From: Mikania micrantha
Taxonomy: Eukaryota; Streptophyta; Magnoliopsida; Asterales; Asteraceae
Reading direction: 5' to 3'
DNA length: 64,000 nucleotides
Assembly: GCA_009363875.1 (NCBI GenBank)
Contig: CM018691.1
Coordinates: 120,963,404-121,027,403 of the forward strand
Both the position numbers and the translations under genes were made by a program. Position 1 is the stretch's first letter; each line of letters opens with the position of its first letter. Shown piece after piece: positions 57,382 through 64,000 of the stretch. Under the pieces are notes generated by a model that saw only the letters and a list, made by a program, of their open reading frames with translations, had not been told where the DNA came from and made no database searches.

Positions 57382-57398
57382 GTAAAGAGGGGATAATT
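57382..57398 (+). promoter_or_regulatory. Polypurine tract of element B
   Basis: GTAAAGAGGGGATAATT directly precedes the LTR start TGTAACGACCC. About 20 nt upstream, TTTCA-GGGA-TGAAA (57363-57376) forms a short hairpin in the place occupied by TTTCG-GGA-CGAAA in the other elements. Confidence 0.75.
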
Positions 57399-58397
57399 TG
57401 TAACGACCCATTTTGGGAAAATATTTTAAAACAAATATAATTGGTGTATAACTATGTTTTAAATATTATTTGGTGGGTGTTCTGATAATAATTGTTACCT
57501 AGAATTATATGGTGGATGTTTACTAATTTAACATAGTTAGTTATAACTAGTTAAAGTTGATAGTAATAGAGGGACCAAAGCTGCCAATAGCCGAAACTTG
57601 TAAATGGTGGGTTAAGATGTTGACTTGGTCAAAATATGGTCATAAGACCATTTCTTTTGCTGAAAACGTGAACAAGAAAAGGGGAGGAGGAAGCTCAAAA
57701 ACTTCAACTTTGATCAAATTGGTGCTTGGATTTTGATCTAATCTCTCATGCAATCATAGATTTTTGTGTTTTATTAAGTCACCAAAGTATGTTTGGGACT
57801 TGATTATTATGTTGTTATGGTGTTATGGAATGCATTTAGAGTAATGGAATTGTTGGAAATGATCCAGGGAGGTTTCGGGTGTTAAAAAGTGAAAAAATTC
57901 GGATTTGACATGTAGCTGGGTGCCTAGTGCTCCTGGTAGGTGCCTGGTGCACCCAAAATGTTCTGTAGTGCGCCTACCAGTGCCCCCAAAATGCTGAAAA
58001 GTGGCTTTTTGACCCCGGTTTGTTGTCATACTTCACCATAAGGATGGTTTGAGCTTGGGGAAGATATGGGGGTGTTTACTTAGTTCTAACGAACTAACGG
58101 TGACTTAAATATGGTGTTTTGTAGGTGAAAATAAAGGATGAAAGCCGATGTGATCGGATATATTTATGGACTCGTGATCGAACACACTTGATGAACTAAA
58201 ACCTTTATTTTGTGTAGGTGTTTATGTAGTAATGGAGTCTTTTGAAAGTCACATACTCAAGTTTTTACTTGGTTTAATGTTGTTGTTTGGAGATAAACTA
58301 GTTAGTATGTGGTTTTAAAGTTGAAAAATCTGGGACCTAAAATTTGATGTTGTTTTAAGACACGTATCATGCATGTGTGGGTTTTGGGGCTTCCAAT
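57399..58397 (+). repeat. 3' LTR of element B (~999 bp)
   Basis: TGTAACGACCCATTTTGG...GGGGCTTCCA. 57827 onward matches the 5' LTR at 5214-5766 and 17622-17636. It also shows the uninterrupted target of element A. The exact end (58397) rests on comparison with the PBS side (17636). Confidence 0.85.
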
Positions 58398-58503
58398 GGA
58401 GTTCTTGATAAACATGAGAGCCATCCGATTAGCCTTCTCCCATTTCTCATACAGCATCTTAGCTTCAGGAGTGCTCTTATCAGTGAGGGCAGGAGGTGCA
58501 GGC
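58398..58503 (-). pseudogene. Copia gag fragment between B and E
   Basis: Minus strand reads PAPPALTDKSTPEAKMLYE and WEKANRMALMFIKNSI, the N-terminal wording of Copia Gag proteins (WEKANRMSLM-type). Both B (left) and E (right) inserted in this gag gene, leaving 106 bp. No other part of this Copia element is in the window. Confidence 0.7.
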
Positions 58504-58715
58504 TGTGACAATTGCAGTTGAGAATTTCGTAATCAATGGCATGAGCACATGTGGTCGTTCTAGAAATCCACATTGATTTAGCTATTGTAATTATTACAAG
58601 TTGATAGTATGCGAGAAATGATGAATGAGGGCGAAAACCGTGTACAAAACGGAGTTCTGGATTGTCCGGAATCGAAAAACGAAGAAAAATTTCTAAGTAT
58701 TGAACTTCTGGGGTC

Positions 58716-58840
58716 GTCGCGGTATGCCAAGGATGGGTTGAGGGTTCTTAGCGGTACGCGATGGACCAAAAATATCCGATTTCTTCCGGATTTCTTCGCG
58801 GTACGCGAAGCCTTGTTTTGATCCTCTTCGCGGTACGCGA
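58716..58840 (+). repeat. Four GCGGTACGCGA near-palindromes
   Basis: GTCGCGGTATGCC (58716), GCGGTACGCGA (58751), CTTCGCGGTACGCGAAG (58794-58810; 7-bp arms around GTA) and CTTCGCGGTACGCGA (58826). GC-rich words stand out in an AT-rich LTR, in the probable promoter half. Confidence 0.75.
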
Positions 58841-59800
58841 CGGGTGAGGCGGTGGAGAAATTTGACTACTTCATCAGATTTTCATGCAGATCACAATCTC
58901 TTCAACTCTCTCGAATCTATTTGACCCAGAAGCATATCAGACGAAATCCTAAGCCTCAAACTTCAGATTTGAAGCCTTCTAAACCTACGGATAGCACCAG
59001 GGATCGTGTTTACAAGTTCTGATCGCTGTTCTACGGTTAAAACTCCGTCTGATTAGGTAATGACTTGTTTTAACCTTCTAGTTTGGTTTTGATTGATTAG
59101 ATCTTGTTTTTGAACGTAATGATATAGTTAGGGTTTTTGATTATTGCCTAGATGATGGCTAGGATTGATTATAAACGAAGAAAACGATGTTTTAACGGGT
59201 AAATCCTTGTTTTGATCCGTTGTAATGCCCGGTTTGCATGAAATCATACCCATGATTATAATGGTTTAAACCATTTGATTATGACAATGTAGGTGATTAG
59301 TTTGATTAATCTTTGAAATGCAAGGTTAAATCCAAGTGTTTCAAACTAATCACAATCATTAACATACTCATTGGAACGATTATCTGATGTTTATGATAAC
59401 AGTCAGATTAGTGTGTTAAACATGGTTATTAAACCTATTCTAATGCTACATAGTGATATTTCATGATATTTGGGTAATCAATAACAAGGATTGATCATTC
59501 CTAAGCCATTAATCCGTCTAGAAACTATTTTAGCATTATAATCAACAACATCAACTATTTGGTTAATCCGAGATTATTCTGATTAATCAAGTGTGTCATC
59601 AATCTTGTATGATATAATACTAAAGTAACCAATTAAAAACCTAAAATCGGTTTGATGACTTTCAAAGCAATGTCTTTGACATTAAACGTTCAGAAAGATC
59701 TAATCAGTAAGTTAAAACCTAAATAACTCATTAAACATAAATAAATGCAGAATTTCTCTATTATTATCAGTTGTGTGACATTCTGCTACTTCTGAGTTAT

Positions 59801-59810
59801 CAGGTGAGTT
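59801..59810 (+). promoter_or_regulatory. Candidate 5' splice site in leader, CAG|GTGAGT
   Basis: ATCAG|GTGAGTTTCG with the junction at 59803/59804, followed by ACAACCCCTTTTC as in element C. Acceptor-like sites: 60956 (GTATACAG, 2 nt before the ORF0 ATG) and 62433 (ATTAGCAG, 4 nt before the gag ATG). Confidence 0.4.
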
Positions 59811-60610
59811 TCGTACAACCCCTTTTCTTTTTAATCTTTTATAAACATAGGGGTAGTACTGTGGAACTTTTCAGAACTATATGATATGTATCACTGTTAT
59901 CTGCGTGATTTCTTGTGATTGTTGAGAACTTGTGGATTTCATGGGATTTTGCCTGTAAGAACAGAACACTATCACAGAACTTATAAGTCCTCATTTCCTT
60001 ACTGTATCTAGTGAACCCACGTGGGGCCGAACAGAAAACAATGATAGTACTATAGGCTGACAACCCATTTGTCGGGAGCGGCAACTCCCCTTGGTGTAAA
60101 TGTTTGTTATCTGTTTCCAAAACTTCTTAATGTAGAGATAGACATTAAGACAATGTGGCATTAAGATGTTACCAACGGGTAGTATCTTATAGAACAAAAA
60201 CAGAACTTCCGAAAGGAACTAGATACGGGACCCATGGTTATCTTGAACTGAACTTTGTGAGAAATTGTATTGCATATCATATTGTTGAACATGAACTTTA
60301 CGAACTCACCAGCCTTGTGCTGACGTTTTAAATTTAAAATTTTTTGCAAGGAGACAGTGACTATCCGGTGACGATGCACTTTATATAAATAATCGTAATT
60401 AAATAAATTAGTCATGTAATAAACTTAGTTTGTAAACTGTACTGTTGATTGTAATGGCGATTCTTGTAATATATTTACTTTAAGTTAATCTGTGTGCTAT
60501 AATATCGGATCAAGTAAGTCACACCTCATCTCTGAGATATCACCACTATGCTTCCGCAATCTTCTCAGTGACATCTTCAACAGGTGACGGGAGGTGGGGG
60601 TGTGACAGGG

Positions 60611-60624
60611 TGGTATCAGAGCCA
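60611..60624 (+). other. Primer-binding site of element E
   Basis: TGGTATCAGAGCCA, a full 14-nt match to the initiator tRNA-Met complement, 3 nt after the LTR. Confidence 0.93.
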
Positions 60625-60958
60625 CAGGTTATTGAATTTAGGTGGACTTAGATACCTAGACTATAACCATAGGCTCGAATAGTGACACAGAGAGCACCGA
60701 ACATAACTAATGAACAAAACTTGTTTTGAATTAAGCCTGGATAATCAGGTGGTACGAATTCCACTTATGACTGGCCAGCATAACTGAAATTCGCAACACG
60801 TGTGCGTTCTAGTTTAATTTAATTCAAGTAGAACATTAATAACTATAAGGACGAGTAGTTGCTTTGAGATATGAAGAGATGTCATATCATGTTTATGTTG
60901 AATATTATTATTCAATATTTATATCATGGTACTGATTTGAAGTTTTGTGTATACAGCG

Positions 60959-61618
60959 ATGGCCAATCAGGGAGAGAGATATATATACCAGCGATTTCCA
61001 TACGTTATTCTGGACGATACACCCAGTTCTAGTTCTGGCTCAGATTCAGATCCTTCTGAGGCATCATCAGCCACATCTCACTCAGTACCGCAGGTGCCGG
61101 CTACACCACCATTAGTACCATAGACTCCACCCCACGTACCACGTACACCACCACCACGTCCACAGGTATCTGATAATACCTCTGCTGACCATAGGGATAG
61201 GATCCCATCACCTCAGAGGGTCCCGGCTAACACTGGGATTAGGAGAATGCGGGAATAGGCCCGCAAAACCACATGTTTACCACCTAGGCATTAGCTTGCT
61301 CCTAGGGATAATCCAGACTCTACTCACGAGGTGAGTGAGTCTTCTAGACAGGCTGAGATGAGAGCTCAGCTGCAGCATGTCACTTTAGACCTGCAGAGTA
61401 CCCGTACTACCCTGACTGAGGCACGTGTGGTTCACCAGAATTTGGTAGAGCAGTTTGAGATTCTTGAGGCTGGCACTAGAGCGTGGAGGACGATTATAGA
61501 GGACAGGATGAGACATACCATGATGCATGTGATGATGGTTGTATTTTGGCGGTATGTTGGGATGGTGAGGGAGAGAGTTGTGGGAGTGATAGAGGGTGTG
61601 AGGAGGTTGAGCATCTAG
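60959..61618 (+). pseudogene. ORF0 of element E, three in-frame TAG stops
   Basis: 219-codon frame from ATG 60959 to TAG 61616. N-terminus has PYVILDDTPSSSSGSDSD (hydrophobic-acidic-serine, SUMO-interacting-like), then Pro/Thr-rich sequence, then a coiled-coil-like block (EMRAQLQHVTLDLQSTRTTL, 61355-61414; LVEQFEILE) and a hydrophobic/basic C-terminus (VMMVVFWRYVGMV). Interrupted by TAG near 61121, 61256 and 61289, each where CAG would fit. Size, position and layout match A and D ORF0 (216 and 205 aa), although sequence identity is low. Confidence 0.65.
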
Positions 61619-62437
61619 GCGAGGATGATAGTACTGGCTATAGTACTGGCGATTATAGCCATCGTGATGGCATGTTTACCGTACTTTTTACGGTAAAGAT
61701 CTTATATGGGTATGCATATTTTGGGATCATCATTGTATATACCATCAGTGACATGCGAATAGGTTGTGAGTGGGATGGATGGGGGATGTTTTTGGATGTA
61801 AAATAGATCCCCGGCATCTAGTTGTAATGTTTTGGGTCAGGCAGTCTGTATAAACTTGTTATGGTTGTGCAAAACTATTATAGTAATAAAACGGTTGCTT
61901 TTGTATATCTATTTGTATAATGTGTTATGTGTATGATGTGTGAACTATATTTTCATAACAAACTTGTATGAGAACTATGAGAACATGTGTGTGTGAGAAC
62001 ATATCTGTTTCCTGTATGGCAATGTGACACAGAACTATGAGAACATTGTTTATGTGAGAACATGTCTATTGCCTGTATGGCAATGTATCACAGAACTGTA
62101 TGTGAACATTTTTGTGTGAGAACTTATCAGTGTCCTGTTTGTTAATATATCAAAAACATGGGTAATAACATATCTATATCACAGTACTGTGAGCTGTGTA
62201 ATATTTTGACATGTTTTTGAATTAACATGACTGAGTATAGCTACGAACATTTGTGTGATTCTGTGTATTGAGAACATGTCTGAACTATATCAATGTAGTT
62301 ATACTATAATTATTATAATCTCATTCTGACATGAATCTTCAATATGACTGAATATGTTTGAACTAATGTGATTGAACAAGGGTTATATTTTTGTTATTCT
62401 TGAACTGACCTGAGTTTGCTTGCATATTAGCAGAACG
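61619..62437 (+). other. Spacer between ORF0 and gag of element E
   Basis: Non-coding, ~820 bp. Contains three tandem ~60-bp units (61971-62155) and ends in an acceptor-like stretch (CTGAC branch-like, TTAGCAG) just before the gag ATG. The ORF 61483-61806 overlaps it and looks fortuitous. Confidence 0.6.
61971..62155 (+). repeat. Three tandem ~60-bp repeats
   Basis: Units start AGAACTATGAGAACAT (61971), AGAACTATGAGAACAT (62031) and AGAACTGTATGTGAACAT (62092), each with GTGAGAAC and CCTGTATGGCAATGT or CCTGTTTG. The third is the most diverged. Confidence 0.8.
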
Positions 62438-64000
62438 ATGGCTCCAAAACGAGGTCGACCAGCCAAGAAAGCTGGCATGAATAATACTAACCCTGAACTG
62501 GAACAAGTCCCACCTGTGAACGTAGAATCAAATCCGGATCCACGTGTTAATCCGGAAACGAACATGGTTCCACCTGGAAATCTGGAGACAAATACTGTTC
62601 CACCAGTGAACCCTGAAGTGAACACTGTTCCACCTGCTGGTTCAAGTGGATCTGAATCAAATGAAGCGATGATAGCACAAATTGTGAGAGAACAACTATA
62701 TGCTTGTGGTGTTTTGACACAACACCACCAACCTCATATCACTGTGGGTTCTGGTGGGGACCATGATCACACTGAACATAACGCTACTGGTGGCCACGTG
62801 GAAACTCATACTACCACCGGTGCAACAATAACAAAAACAACTGTTCCTGATCCACCACAGCAAGGATGTACTTATAAGTACTTTGCTTCTTGCAACCCTC
62901 CTACTTTTACGGGCAAAGAAGGAGCGTCTGGGCTTATAAGGTGGATCGAGGAAATGGAAACGAAACTCAAGATCAGCCAATGTTTGGCAGAGCATAAGGT
63001 GTCTTATGCTGCTTGTTCTTTGAAGGACTCAGCTTTAACCTGGTGAAATACCCAGGCTAAAACTCTGGGCTCAGCTACAGTTGATTCAATGGGCTGGAAC
63101 GATTTCAAAACTCTGATTAGGTCAGAGTACTGCCCAATCACTGAAATCCAAAAGCTCCAGGAGGAATTCTGGAATCATTCGATGATCGGTGCTGATTGTT
63201 TAGCTTATACCGATCGTTTTCATGAACTTACTTGCTTACTTCCCAATATGTTTCCTACTGAAGCAGCATTGATTGAGAAGTATATTAAAGGATTGGTTTC
63301 CCAGATTCAGGGAATGGTGACTGCAGCTGAACCTAACACTCTGAAACGTACAATTCTGTTGACCACTAAACTTACTAATGAGGTGGTAAGGAGTGGTACT
63401 TTGCCCACAAAAACTCAGACGGCGGTGAGCCGTAGTGATGTCAGTATCTCAAATGTTTCTAAAGGTACCAAACTAAAGTGGTTTGGCAAGACCAAAGCAA
63501 AGGCTCCGGCTAAGACTAGTCAGAGCAAACCAATAGTGAAGAACTATGGTGCAACTGTTCCTAAAATGTAAGTTTACACGGGGCAGGCGCCCAAATGCAA
63601 CAAGTGGCCATTCCATCACACAGGACCATGTCCTGTTTGTCTGAACTGCAATCGAGTAGAACACTACGCTCGATATTGTAACTTTCCTGCTCAACCATTA
63701 AACCAAGCACCACGACAAACCACTCAAACAAACCGGTCATGCTTCAAGTGTGGAAGTCCAGACCATCTTATAAGAAACTGTTCGAACAAAAACACCAATC
63801 CTGGAAATGAAGCTAGGGGAAGAGCTTTTCAGATTGGTGCAACCGAGGCGAGGCATGATGCAAACATTGTCACTGGTACGTTTCTTCTTAATAATCTTTA
63901 CGCATCAGTTCTGTTTGATACAGGGGCAGATAAGAGTTTTATCTCTCCTGAATTTGCATCATTACTCTCATTGCTTACGGTAGATCTAGAAACTCCTTAT
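62438..64000 (+). pseudogene. gag-pol: Gag-Pol of element E, N-terminal part, two stops
   Basis: ATG 62438 (MAPKRGRPAKKAG). Gag domain: FTGKEGASGLIRWIEEMETKL, then W-to-stop TGA at 63044-63046 (ALTWWN in relatives), continuing FKTLIRSEYCPITEIQKLQEE. A second stop TAA at 63569-63571 is followed in frame by zinc knuckles CLNCNRVEHYARYC and CFKCGSPDHLIRNC and protease DTGADKSFIS (about 63919-63948). The frame runs off the window at LETPY. Both stops would prevent full-length product. Confidence 0.9.

Larger units (their letters stand above)
5214..58397 (+). mobile_element. Gypsy element B (old host element, interrupted)
   Basis: Reconstructed from pieces in one orientation: partial 5' LTR (5214-5766 and 17622-17636), PBS (17640), a long non-coding stretch, decayed RNase H/integrase (20055-21527), the pol C-terminus (57233-57357), a polypurine tract and a full 3' LTR (57399-58397). 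Three insertions split it: the Copia element, element A and the F/C/D composite. Gag, protease and RT are not recognisable. B itself lies in a Copia gag fragment visible at 58398-58503. Confidence 0.8.
58504..60607 (+). repeat. 5' LTR of element E (2,104 bp)
   Basis: TGTGACAATTGC...GGGGGTGTGACA. Start chosen at TGTGACA following the Copia gag fragment; end fixed by the PBS. Contains GCGGTACGCGA hairpins (58716-58840), a CT-rich leader-like stretch and a donor-like CAG|GTGAGT at 59803/59804. Confidence 0.85.
58504..64000 (+). mobile_element. Gypsy element E, 5' part (runs off window)
   Basis: 5' LTR 58504-60607, PBS 60611, broken ORF0 60959-61618, ~820-bp spacer, gag and start of protease 62438-64000. 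A and D show the same order of PBS, ORF0 and gag. The remainder of pol and the 3' LTR are outside the window. Confidence 0.9.

Noticed and set aside
58609..58821. 70-codon ORF at the start of E LTR
   Set aside because: Within the LTR and made partly of GCGGTACGCGA words; no domain.
1..64000. Any host protein-coding gene, rRNA or snRNA
   Set aside because: Every long ORF resolves to a retrotransposon or its shadow; gaps between elements are a few bases to ~100 bp.

Overview
The window is plant nuclear DNA made almost entirely of nested LTR retrotransposons. No host gene was recognised. Primer-binding sites matching plant initiator tRNA-Met, Ty3/Gypsy polyproteins with a chromodomain-like tail, 1-4 kb LTRs and deep nesting suggest a large-genome eudicot. 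An Asteraceae host is plausible because similar Copia and Gypsy proteins are familiar from that family, but this is inference.

Layout, with element names used only here. 1-947: minus-strand fragment of a Gypsy LTR. 948-5213: 3' half of a Ty1/Copia element, with a broken accessory ORF and a complete 3' LTR. 5214-58397: old Gypsy element B (plus strand), which hosts most of the rest. 5767-17616: element A (plus), a complete young Gypsy inserted in B's 5' LTR, with TSD TGTGG, an extra ORF (ORF0) before gag and one uninterrupted 1,522-codon gag-pol. 20055-21527: surviving B RNase H/integrase. 21528-57232: F-family Gypsy material on the minus strand inside B pol, with an LTR shared by two copies. 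26571-51481: element C (plus), inserted in F pol with TSD TACAT and LTRs of 3.8-4.2 kb. 31016-43111: element D (minus), a close relative of A, inserted in C gag with TSD CCACA. 57233-58397: end of B. 58398-58503: sliver of Copia gag. 58504-64000: 5' part of Gypsy element E, running off the window.

Nesting order is therefore Copia gag > B > F > C > D, with A and the first Copia element also inside B. By eye the A LTRs differ at roughly 20 positions in 2.84 kb, and the D LTRs at about 10 positions plus one 5-bp indel in 2.98 kb. A and D are recent; B, C and F are old and full of stops.

Points of interest. (1) A, D and E carry a small ORF0 between the PBS and gag; its product has a hydrophobic-acidic N-terminus, a low-complexity middle and a coiled coil. 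(2) A and D carry a tRNA-like pol III promoter inside the LTR. (3) A and D have a duplicated hairpin plus polypurine-tract module at the 3' end, and the two hairpins differ by a compensatory change. (4) Splice-donor-like sites in LTR leaders pair with acceptor-like sites just upstream of ORF0 and gag, suggesting spliced subgenomic mRNAs. Element A is the only apparently autonomous element; D has a broken Gag but an open Pol.
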